A DNA stretch of 5,165 nt from Alphaproteobacteria bacterium (GCA_016764135.1 JAESSL010000374.1:1-5165), one strand, 5' to 3'. Counted from the first letter of the stretch, positions 1-4,597 are shown. Numbers and translations are program-made. The notes: generated by a model not told the origin, from the sequence alone.

Positions 1-835
1 CCATTCCACGAGCGGCGTAGGAAGTTTGGCCCTCGGCGCGGCTCCAGAGAAGGAAATCATCCAATCGATCTCCATACAGATTTCGGACATCTATATCGAC
101 TTCCCAGATGAGGGATAAAATATACGGAACTTCCGACCATGAGGGCGAAGGCGCGCGTAGTTGTCGAATTTGTTCGTCCGTGAGAATTGCGCTCAAATTA
201 TACTCTGTTAAACCGTGCGTATAATACCAGCGAACAAAACCGTCGCATCCCGCAGAAGTATCAATCTCGTACGTCTGCTGAAGGTCCGGTCGACGACGCC
301 ATATCGCCGCCATTATGCGTGTTACCGGAAGAGGTTCGCTTCCTTGAAATTGTTCATCGGGTTCATTGAGAAAACGGCGTTGTTCAATAGTGAAGGTCTG
401 AGCCAAATTTGATTCGGAAGCCCCGTTAACGAAGTACCACCATGTAAAATTCAGTTGCCCGGTGGCTGTTCGGAGATCGAATTCCTTTTTCAGGTCGAGG
501 CGGGTTAACCACACCTGCTTCATAAAATTTGTAAGAACCGGCTTTGTCTGTATCAGCGATTCCGGGGCGGCATCCGTAAAAAATGCTGGAGCGATATCAG
601 GAACCAACTCAGCCAAGCCACGATACTCAAGGGTGCCGAGAATTATAAGCCACCACTCGAAAAGAGGTTGGTTATCTTTGTACATCTCTCGTAAATCGGG
701 ACGAGAAAGCCAGATGGTTTTTCCAACGCCGTCGTAGGAACGGATGCTTTGATGATTTTCAAGAGACGGTGAGGACTTTCCGGTAATGGCGGTAAGTCCT
801 TTTTTAAAAAAAGAGATGGTGGTGGAAATTTCCAT
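1..835 (-). CDS. N-terminal part of a repeat-containing, glycosyltransferase-associated protein (runs off left edge)
   Basis: An uninterrupted minus-strand frame runs from the ATG at 835-833 to the left edge: 278 complete codons with no stop, so the C-terminus is missing. The protein begins MEISTTISFFKKGL. It carries four degenerate repeats starting near residues 41, 108, 178 and 243. The shared pattern is [IV]W, then R-x-D-L, then F-x-x-W about 15 residues later, then G-x-x-E-Y (for example IWRRRPDLQQTY followed by FVRWYYTHGLTEY). From memory, such repeats accompany large glycosyltransferases or FkbM-type methyltransferases of surface polysaccharide synthesis. No catalytic domain is visible here, so the function is inferred. 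No signal peptide or membrane segment is seen. The start is uncertain: there is no good Shine-Dalgarno before 835, and the frame stays open up to a TGA at 911-913 with GTG codons at 868 and 874. The gene is more AT-rich than the cluster to its right, which suggests transfer. It is divergent from the 1146 gene. Confidence 0.6.
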   Translation of the reverse strand, partial: MEISTTISFFKKGLTAITGKSSPSLENHQSIRSYDGVGKTIWLSRPDLREMYKDNQPLFEWWLIILGTLEYRGLAELVPDIAPAFFTDAAPESLIQTKPVLTNFMKQVWLTRLDLKKEFDLRTATGQLNFTWWYFVNGASESNLAQTFTIEQRRFLNEPDEQFQGSEPLPVTRIMAAIWRRRPDLQQTYEIDTSAGCDGFVRWYYTHGLTEYNLSAILTDEQIRQLRAPSPSWSEVPYILSLIWEVDIDVRNLYGDRLDDFLLWSRAEGQTSYAARGM

Positions 836-923
836 TTTCGACTTTTTGTAGATCAAAAGTTTACTCACGAACACAACGAGGTAACACGTTGATTGGGAAA
901 GTGTCCAACATCAGACGCCGGGT

Positions 924-939
924 TTTACGTTGGCGTAAA
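924..939. promoter_or_regulatory. 16-base perfect inverted repeat, possible operator
   Basis: TTTACG-TTGG-CGTAAA is a perfect 6+6 inverted repeat with a 4-base centre, in the divergent intergenic region about 90 bases upstream of the leftward gene start. The size and symmetry suit a site for a dimeric regulator, or an RNA hairpin in a leader transcript. No regulator gene is in the window, so the role is inferred. Confidence 0.3.
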
Positions 940-1031
940 TTTTACCGCACTACAAAGCGTCTGTTGTTTTGGATTGAGCCGACCATGCTTACTGTTAGGG
1001 GAGCTTATTTATTCTATTTAATGTTAGGCTG

Positions 1032-1066
1032 GCGTGGCGGAGTGAGCGAGCCGCCCGCTTTTTTTT
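1032..1066 (+). terminator. Rho-independent terminator with no obvious upstream gene
   Basis: The stem GGCGG (1036-1040) pairs with CCGCC (1051-1055) around a 10-base loop. It extends by GCG (1032-1034) with CGC (1056-1058) past a single bulged T, and is followed by eight T (1059-1066). The T-run orients it to plus-strand transcription. No plus-strand gene lies between 836 and 1031, so it ends either an unrecognised small RNA or leader, or acts as an attenuator or insulator ahead of the gene at 1146. Confidence 0.75.
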
Positions 1067-1094
1067 ACAGATCCAAAACGAGACAACCTATTGT
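1064..1094 (+). promoter_or_regulatory. Weak candidate promoter for the 1146 gene
   Basis: TTTACA (1064-1069) differs from the -35 consensus at one base. TATTGT (1089-1094) is a poor -10, and the 19-base spacer is longer than ideal. It is listed because it lies between the terminator and the first gene of the cluster, where a promoter is expected. It would start transcription near 1101, inside the adjacent hairpin. Confidence 0.25.
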
Positions 1095-1114
1095 TCCGGG
1101 ATGCTAATCCCGGG
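1095..1114 (+). promoter_or_regulatory. Perfect stem-loop in the leader of the 1146 gene
   Basis: CCGGGAT (1096-1102) and ATCCCGG (1107-1113) form a 7-bp perfect stem with a GCTA loop, extended by a T-G wobble pair (1095/1114). No T-run follows, so it is not a terminator. It ends 18 bases before the Shine-Dalgarno at 1133-1138. It may be an operator or a stabilising 5' leader structure, and it also overlaps the ATG at 1101, which argues against that start. Confidence 0.4.
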
Positions 1115-1145
1115 CGTCGAGGGTATGGAATTAAAGGAAAAAAGA

Positions 1146-1499
1146 ATGTCAGAGACCACGCGTTATTTATTCGTCGTCAGCATGGATGTGCCTGCGGAAT
1201 GGGACGGTTTGTTCAACGAGGTATACGATACTGAGCACGTACCATATTTGTCTGCGGTGCCTGGCGTTCTTTCCGCGACCCGTTCGGTGCGAGAATCGTT
1301 GCGAATGATGTTGGGTGGCGAAGAGCGATTCATGGAACCCGGCGACGAGCCGCGATACAGCGTGACCTATGAAATAGAGAGTCCGGCAGTCTTGTTGAGC
1401 CCCGAATGGGCGGCGGCTGGCGAGCGGGGACGCTGGGCGAGCGAAGTGCGGCCCCACACGACAAACCGTCGTCATATTTTGCGCAAGGTGATTGGGTAG
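1146..1499 (+). CDS. Single-domain dimeric alpha/beta-barrel protein (EthD/DUF-like fold)
   Basis: A 117-residue cytoplasmic protein. The first strand is RYLFVVSMDV, followed by a helix carrying VYDTEHVPYLSAVPG (residues 26-40). The Y-D-x-E-H-x-P...A-V-P-G signature is one I associate with small ferredoxin-like dimeric barrel proteins (EthD, antibiotic monooxygenase and related DUF families). The family helps oxidise, isomerise or decarboxylate small molecules, and no specific reaction can be assigned. The C-terminal part, ESPAVLLSPEW then VRPHTTNRRHIL (residues 101-112), matches the C-terminal domain of the next gene, so the two are paralogues. The ATG at 1146 is chosen over the in-frame ATG at 1101 because AAAGGA at 1133-1138 lies 7 bases before it, and because the extra 15 residues look like non-family leader overlapping a hairpin. 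The gap to the next gene is 97 bases and contains a small hairpin (TGCCC/GGGCA, 1566-1580). Confidence 0.8.
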   Translation: MSETTRYLFVVSMDVPAEWDGLFNEVYDTEHVPYLSAVPGVLSATRSVRESLRMMLGGEERFMEPGDEPRYSVTYEIESPAVLLSPEWAAAGERGRWASEVRPHTTNRRHILRKVIG

Positions 1500-1596
1500 C
1501 GGATCACTGTGGCGCGCTAAATTCGGGATGCTGGCGTTTTCGCCTTGGGCCTGAGATGATGGCGCTGCCCTTTGGGGGCAATTTGGGGAGAGAACC

Positions 1597-2238
1597 ATGG
1601 CTAAGGGTCAACTCATCGTCGCGTTCGATTTCGCCAACGCGCCGGCTGACGAATTTCACGATTGGTATGATCTGGAGCACATTCCAGAGCGTGAGGCCGT
1701 GCCGGGTTTTGGCGTGTGTGAACGCTGGATCGGCGATACCGATCCGACATTCGCCGTGGCGACCTATGATCTCGATACAATAGATGTGTTGCAAAGTGAT
1801 GCGTACAAAGCCATCGCGTATGACAATTTGTCCGTGTGGTCCAAGCGCGTAACGTCCATGTGCACGCGGTTGCTGCGCTTCGACGGTACGCAAATCAACC
1901 CCGGTGATGAATCGGTTCCCGCGGGCGCCGGTGGGCTTCTTGTCAACGCCATGAATGTCACGCCTGAGGCCGAAGATGATTTTAACGCCTGGTACGATGA
2001 AGAGCATCTTCCCGCGCTGTTGGCGGTTCCGGGTACATTGACCGCGATGCGCTATCGCTCTGCGGTGGAAGGCGAAGGCGTGCGCCGCTACGTCGCTATT
2101 TATTTTCTTGAATCGCCGGATGTCGCACGAAGCGACGCCTGGAAAGCGGCGGTCGACACGCCGTGGAGCGCCCGAGTACGACCGCATTTCCGCGATCATC
2201 TTCGTATTCTAACCCGTCGGTACGTGCGGGAAAGTTAA
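1597..2238 (+). CDS. Two-domain (tandem) dimeric alpha/beta-barrel protein
   Basis: A 213-residue protein made of two copies of the barrel domain. Copy 1 (about residues 1-98) has WYDLEHIPEREAVPG (23-37). Copy 2 (about 112-213) has WYDEEHLPALLAVPG (132-146), 109 residues later. In this fold two domains normally pair into one barrel, so a tandem protein may form the barrel within one chain. Copy 2 is closer to the upstream single-domain protein (both have ESP-x-V, then V-R-P-H and IL). Copy 1 is more diverged and lost the VRPH motif. The conserved His of the E-H-x-P motif is kept in both (H28, H137) and is a candidate active-site residue. The start is supported by GGGGAG at 1585-1590, six bases upstream of the ATG. 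There is no signal peptide or membrane segment. The reaction is unknown, and the oxygenase and SDR downstream suggest oxidative conversion of an organic compound. Confidence 0.82.
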   Translation: MAKGQLIVAFDFANAPADEFHDWYDLEHIPEREAVPGFGVCERWIGDTDPTFAVATYDLDTIDVLQSDAYKAIAYDNLSVWSKRVTSMCTRLLRFDGTQINPGDESVPAGAGGLLVNAMNVTPEAEDDFNAWYDEEHLPALLAVPGTLTAMRYRSAVEGEGVRRYVAIYFLESPDVARSDAWKAAVDTPWSARVRPHFRDHLRILTRRYVRES

Positions 2239-2266
2239 CAAGGGTCGATTGCTTTTTCTCTTCCGG

Positions 2267-2300
2267 AGCCGTGATCGGGAACGCTTGATCAAACGCGGCT
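2267..2300 (+). other. Intercistronic imperfect hairpin
   Basis: AGCCGTGATC (2267-2276) pairs with GATCA (2287-2291) and CGGCT (2296-2300): ten base pairs with a four-base bulge (2292-2295) and a ten-base loop. No T-run follows directly. A T5 appears at 2312-2316, too far away for a normal terminator. It sits 28 bases after the stop of the tandem-barrel gene and may be an mRNA processing or 3'-end stabilising structure. Confidence 0.35.
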
Positions 2301-2414
2301 GCGCGTGCTCGCTTTTTACTTCTTACGCTGTTTCAGCACCTCTTTTTACTGATTTCTTCTCATAGCGGAACGACTCTATCCGCAAATTCATCAATTCAAA
2401 TAAAGGATCATCAC

Positions 2415-3161
2415 ATGGCTAATGATAAGAAAACTGCGCTCATCACGGGGTCCGGCAAAAATATAGGGCGCGGCATCGCGCTGCATTTGGCCGAGTCCGG
2501 CTACAATATAGTCCTCAACGGTTCACGCGACCGCAACGCCTGTGAAGAAGTGGCCGCAAAAGTCCGGGATTTAGGGGCGGAGGCGATGATCGAAATGTGC
2601 GACATTGGGGACCGGGACAAGGTTATGGCGATGGCCCAATCCGCTATCGATAAATTTGGCAGCGTAGACGTCCTGGTCAACAACGCGGCTATTCGCCCCG
2701 ATGGCGACTTCCTGACCACAAGCGAAGAAGACTGCAACCGGGTCTACGATACGAATTTCAGCTCAGCCTTTCATCTCGCCCGCGCCTGCCTCCCCGGAAT
2801 GATCGCCAATAAATGGGGCCGCATCATTCACTTTACGGGTATGAACGCGCAACAAGGTCATGCAGGGAAAGCGGCGGTCAGCACTTCAAAACACGCGCTA
2901 TGGGGCATGACGAAAACACTGTCCAAGGAATTCGGGCGCCAAGGCGTCACCACCAACATTATTTCACCGGGAACCTTCCCCGATGTCGACGCTGATGTAT
3001 CGGTCCCTCGCTTTCAGAATTTATTAAACGCCAATCCATCGGGCCGCCTGGGCACCGCCGACGATATCGCCGCCATGGTGGATCTCTTGGTTTCGGAGAA
3101 TGGTGGCTTCATCAATGGGCAAATGCTGCAAGTGAACGGCGGCGTCGTTAATCAGGTTTGA
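2415..3161 (+). CDS. Short-chain dehydrogenase/reductase-fold protein lacking the catalytic Ser and Tyr
   Basis: A 248-residue classical-length SDR. The Rossmann N-terminus has TGSGKNIG (11-18, cofactor glycines with Asn at the middle position), NGSRDR after strand 2 (Ser/Arg suggest NADP(H)), CDI (62-64), NNAA (89-92), N114 of the tetrad, and ISPG (183-186). The active site is abnormal. In GRIIHFTG (135-142) the usual catalytic Ser position is G142. In AAVSTSKHAL (153-162) the Y-x-x-x-K motif is V155-x-x-x-K159. The Ser-to-Tyr spacing of 13 residues is kept, so the alignment is firm. With no general-acid Tyr, ordinary carbonyl/alcohol oxidoreduction is doubtful. It may be a binding or regulatory protein, or use another chemistry such as dehydration, isomerisation or a substrate-supplied acid. 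The frame is intact and the rest well conserved, so it is probably a functional divergent subfamily rather than decay. The start is supported by AAAGGA at 2402-2407, seven bases before the ATG. The gaps are 176 bases before and 135 after. Confidence 0.9.
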   Translation: MANDKKTALITGSGKNIGRGIALHLAESGYNIVLNGSRDRNACEEVAAKVRDLGAEAMIEMCDIGDRDKVMAMAQSAIDKFGSVDVLVNNAAIRPDGDFLTTSEEDCNRVYDTNFSSAFHLARACLPGMIANKWGRIIHFTGMNAQQGHAGKAAVSTSKHALWGMTKTLSKEFGRQGVTTNIISPGTFPDVDADVSVPRFQNLLNANPSGRLGTADDIAAMVDLLVSENGGFINGQMLQVNGGVVNQV

Positions 3162-3217
3162 TCAGATTCCGCAAACGATAGCGGGGGTGATTGACCGATG
3201 GCGTTATTTGGTTTGAA

Positions 3218-3244
3218 TTGACATATAGGCGCCGGGCGTAATAC
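3218..3244 (+). promoter_or_regulatory. Candidate promoter for the PhyH-family gene
   Basis: A perfect -35 TTGACA (3218-3223) and a -10-like TAATAC (3239-3244) are separated by 15 bases, shorter than the ideal 17. It lies 53 bases before the ATG at 3297 and overlaps an inverted repeat (3228-3259). It suggests that the oxygenase can be transcribed separately from the SDR gene. Confidence 0.35.
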
Positions 3245-3259
3245 GGCATGCTCGGCGCT
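3228..3259. promoter_or_regulatory. Inverted repeat over the promoter region, possible operator or leader hairpin
   Basis: GCGCCG (3229-3234) and CGGCGC (3253-3258) are perfectly complementary and extend by a G-T pair (3228/3259), with an 18-base loop containing the -10-like TAATAC. Its position over the promoter suits a regulator site. It is not a terminator because no T-run follows. Confidence 0.35.
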
Positions 3260-3296
3260 CCAAACCTTCTGAGGGTAAACGTATTGGAGCTATAAT

Positions 3297-4095
3297 ATGG
3301 CGGCTACCCGGAAGGTCACCGAAGCGGAAGTCGCCACCTATGAAACGGACGGCGTCGTCCATCTAAAGGGCGCCTTCGACGCCAGTTGGGTCGAGATGCT
3401 GCGCGAACGGGTCGAGCATGTGATGGCCAGTCCGGGAAAGCTTGGCCATGACCTTTCGAAATCGGGGGGGGCAATTTTTTTCCGATACGTTTCTCTGGCA
3501 TCAAAATGACGGCTTCCGCGATTTTATTTTTCAATCGGAAGCGGCGTCGCTTGCGGCCCAGGTTATGCGGTCGGCAAAGATCAATATTGTCTTCGATCAA
3601 TTTTTGATCAAAGAACCCGCAACCCCTGAACCGACCGTATGGCATCATGACCTTACCTATTGGCCGGTCAGGGGAAACCAGGTCTGCACGCTGTGGCTCG
3701 CCCTTGATGCGGCGACGGAAGAAACCGGCGCCATGGAATACGTTAAGGGGTCCCACCTCTGGGGTGAACGGTTCCACCCGGTATCCTTCGCCAGCCCGGG
3801 GAAGTACAAAACCAGCGAGCCGGTCGTGCCAGATATCGACAATATGCGCGATAAGTTCGATTTTATCCGCTACGATTATGAACCCGGCGATTGCACCATC
3901 CATCACGGTCTCTTGGTTCACGCGGCGGGTGGCAATATGAGCCCGACGGCAAGACGACGGGCCTATGTTACGCGTTGGGCCGGCGATGATGTGGTTTATG
4001 ACCCTCGACCGAATATTCAGACGATGCTTTGGGAACCGGGCATTGAGGCGGGCGCGGCGTTGGATTGTGAATTATGGCCCAAGGTGTTGGGCTAA
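3297..4095 (+). pseudogene. Phytanoyl-CoA dioxygenase (PhyH)-like Fe(II)/2-oxoglutarate oxygenase, frameshifted at a G8 run
   Basis: Two overlapping frames make one gene. The first (ATG 3297, GGAG at 3286-3289, stop TGA at 3507-3509) gives the N-terminus, with VTEAEVATYETDGVVHLKG. The second, open to TAA at 4093-4095, gives the rest. Deleting one G from the run at 3464-3471 joins them as SKSGGQFFSDTFLWH, a 265-residue protein of normal family length. In the joined numbering, the PhyH iron ligands are H116-x-D118 (in TVWHHDLTYW) and H208 (in LLVHAAGGN), and R219 is the expected 2-oxoglutarate-binding Arg, 11 residues after H208 as in human PhyH. The family hydroxylates small molecules using O2 and 2-oxoglutarate. 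The exact substrate is unknown, and acyl-CoA is not implied. As written the gene gives only a 70-residue N-terminal product. The catalytic half is free of stops and intact, so either the defect is recent, or it is phase variation or a sequencing error. Internal initiation (TTG 3442 or ATG 3448) would drop about 50 residues. Confidence 0.85.
3464..3471 (+). repeat. G8 homopolymer at the frameshift point
   Basis: Eight G, followed after CAA by seven T (3475-3481). Seven G restores one continuous reading frame through the oxygenase, so this is the most likely site of the indel. Removing one T instead also restores the frame, but gives GGAIFSD instead of GGQFFSD, which I judge less family-like. 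Confidence 0.75.
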
Positions 4096-4148
4096 AGCTT
4101 CAAGCGTCATGCAAACCGGTCCGGCGCCAAGCTGAAACATCAGAGGCT

Positions 4149-4175
4149 AAACTTTCAGGGAGTATGGAAGTTTTT
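4149..4175 (+). terminator. Weak candidate terminator after the oxygenase gene
   Basis: AAACTTTC (4149-4156) pairs with GGAAGTTT (4166-4173), eight pairs including one wobble, with a 9-base loop. A run of five T (4171-4175) overlaps the stem end. The stem is AT-rich and weak. It lies 53 bases after the stop at 4095 and just before the 3' end of the convergent tRNA gene, where a terminator is expected. Confidence 0.4.
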
Positions 4176-4181
4176 ATAAAA

Positions 4182-4257
4182 TGGTGCCGCCTGGGTGACT
4201 TGAACACCCGACCCCCGCATTACGAATGCGATGCTCTACCAGCTGAGCTAAGGCGGC
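4182..4257 (-). tRNA. tRNA-Thr (anticodon CGU)
   Basis: A complete 76-base tRNA with encoded CCA (4184-4182). The acceptor stem GCCGCCT/AGGCGGC is seven perfect pairs. The D-arm is GCTC...GAGC. The anticodon stem TCGCA/TGCGG carries the loop TTCGTAA with anticodon CGT at 4224-4222, which decodes ACG. The T-arm is GGGTG-TTCAAGT-CACCC and the discriminator is A. The 5' end is 4257. A TATAAT box lies 11 bases upstream (4273-4268). Its 3' end adjoins the accessory genes, its 5' side faces a half-copy of itself and then hemY on the same strand. Confidence 0.97.
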
Positions 4258-4260
4258 CCT

Positions 4261-4297
4261 GTACCGTATTATAGCCGTATTAGGCGGCGCACGGTAC
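4261..4297. promoter_or_regulatory. 7-bp inverted repeat and 8-bp direct repeats around the tRNA-Thr -10 box
   Basis: GTACCGT (4261-4267) and ACGGTAC (4291-4297) are perfect complements flanking the -10 box. Inside, CCGTATTA occurs twice (4264-4271 and 4275-4282), 11 bases apart, about one DNA turn. This may be a regulator site, or a small duplication that created the promoter. Confidence 0.35.
4268..4296 (-). promoter_or_regulatory. Candidate promoter of tRNA-Thr
   Basis: Reading the minus strand, a perfect TATAAT (4273-4268) is preceded 17 bases upstream by TACCGT (4296-4291), a poor -35. Transcription would start near 4261, just ahead of the tRNA 5' end at 4257. The perfect -10 in the right place is the main support. 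Confidence 0.45.
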
Positions 4298-4330
4298 GCG
4301 TAACAAACTGAACTTCCACAACCTTCGCCG

Positions 4331-4381
4331 CCCGACCCGCTTCTTACGAATGCGATGCTCTACCAGCTGAGCTAAGGCGGC
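4331..4381 (-). pseudogene. Truncated duplicate of the 5' half of tRNA-Thr(CGU)
   Basis: The 39 bases 4344-4382 are identical to 4220-4258 of the intact tRNA region: the 5' acceptor strand, whole D-arm, 5' anticodon stem and whole anticodon loop with CGT, plus one base before the tRNA. Similarity continues to 4331 with four mismatches, which break the 3' anticodon stem (TGCGG becomes GAAGC), then fades. There is no T-arm, 3' acceptor strand or CCA, so it cannot make a functional tRNA. The offset between copies is exactly 124 bases. It may be a decayed tandem copy or an attachment-site scar. Confidence 0.85.
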
Positions 4382-4393
4382 CTATTTGCGCGG

Positions 4394-4422
4394 AACATAT
4401 GCGGATCTTTCGTGCAACGCAA
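4394..4422 (-). promoter_or_regulatory. Candidate promoter ahead of the tRNA half-copy
   Basis: On the minus strand TTGCGT (4422-4417) and TATGTT (4399-4394) are spaced by an ideal 17 bases, and transcription would start near 4387, just before the half-tRNA at 4381. If active, it would transcribe the half-copy and the intact tRNA-Thr together. It may be the original tRNA promoter. Confidence 0.45.
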
Positions 4423-4484
4423 GACAGGAAGACAGCGTGAATTTGTCTATTTTCCTATAATTTCTGGGCGTTCGGCTCGTGGAA

Positions 4485-4514
4485 TTGAATTAAATTTAAA
4501 ATATTTAGGATAGT
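4485..4514 (+). promoter_or_regulatory. Weak candidate promoter of the structured RNA
   Basis: TTGAAT (4485-4490) and GATAGT (4509-4514) are spaced by 18 bases in a very AT-rich stretch (4484-4508). The -10 matches four of six bases. A perfect TATAAT also occurs upstream (4456-4461) but lacks a recognisable -35. Confidence 0.3.
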
Positions 4515-4536
4515 GACCTTCATCACTGCGTTGGTC

Positions 4537-4578
4537 TCACTTTGGCCCCATTATCATGTCACAGTCTTCGGACGACAT
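4537..4578 (-). CDS. Possible 13-codon mini-ORF with a strong ribosome binding site
   Basis: On the minus strand ATG (4578-4576) begins MSSEDCDMIMGPK and stops at TGA (4539-4537). A very good Shine-Dalgarno, GGGGGAG (4590-4584), lies five bases upstream. It follows the hemY stop by about 90 bases and overlaps the UUCG hairpin on the other strand. The peptide is unrecognised, and the RBS-like run may be a by-product of the palindromes there. Confidence 0.2.
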   Translation of the reverse strand: MSSEDCDMIMGPK

Positions 4579-4597
4579 GTTTTCTCCCCCTGATCTC

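Larger units (their letters stand above)
836..1145. other. Divergent intergenic region, no convincing gene
   Basis: This 310-base gap separates the leftward repeat protein from the rightward cluster. A weak TTG-started frame at 889-1107 exists, but it reads through a terminator hairpin and resembles nothing I know. The region holds a 16-base palindrome (924-939), a strong plus-strand terminator (1032-1066), a weak promoter-like pair (1064-1094) and a short perfect hairpin (1095-1114). No convincing minus-strand promoter for the 835 gene was found. Confidence 0.6.

Noticed and set aside
187..737. Several short plus-strand frames (60-91 codons)
   Set aside because: All are antisense to the open minus-strand frame 835-1, which has internal repeats and is the better gene.
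889..1107. 72-codon plus-strand frame from a TTG
   Set aside because: It reads straight through a terminator stem and its T8 run, has no ribosome binding site and no recognisable motif.
1101..1145. Upstream ATG giving a 132-residue version of the first barrel protein
   Set aside because: The ATG sits inside a perfect hairpin without a ribosome binding site. The ATG at 1146 has AAAGGA at a good distance and starts just before the first barrel strand.
1167..1598. 143-codon minus-strand open frame
   Set aside because: Antisense shadow of the 1146 gene and the following gap, with no family-like sequence.
1504..2199. 231-codon minus-strand open frame
   Set aside because: It lies exactly antisense to the tandem-barrel gene, whose motifs and ribosome binding site are clear. 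Its translation is rich in Arg, His and Gly and matches no family, typical of a shadow.
2239..2414. Search for a promoter and terminator between the tandem-barrel gene and the SDR
   Set aside because: No -35/-10 pair with acceptable spacing was found, and the GC-rich stretch before the T5 at 2312-2316 forms only a three-pair stem.
3316..3921. 201-codon minus-strand frame across the oxygenase
   Set aside because: Antisense shadow. The plus strand encodes the iron-binding H-x-D and distal His in the right order.
4074..4274. 66-codon plus-strand frame
   Set aside because: It runs antisense through the whole tRNA-Thr gene and has no ribosome binding site or family match.
4331..4381. Second functional tRNA gene
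   Set aside because: No T-arm, no 3' acceptor strand and no CCA, and the anticodon stem is broken, so it is listed as a truncated copy.
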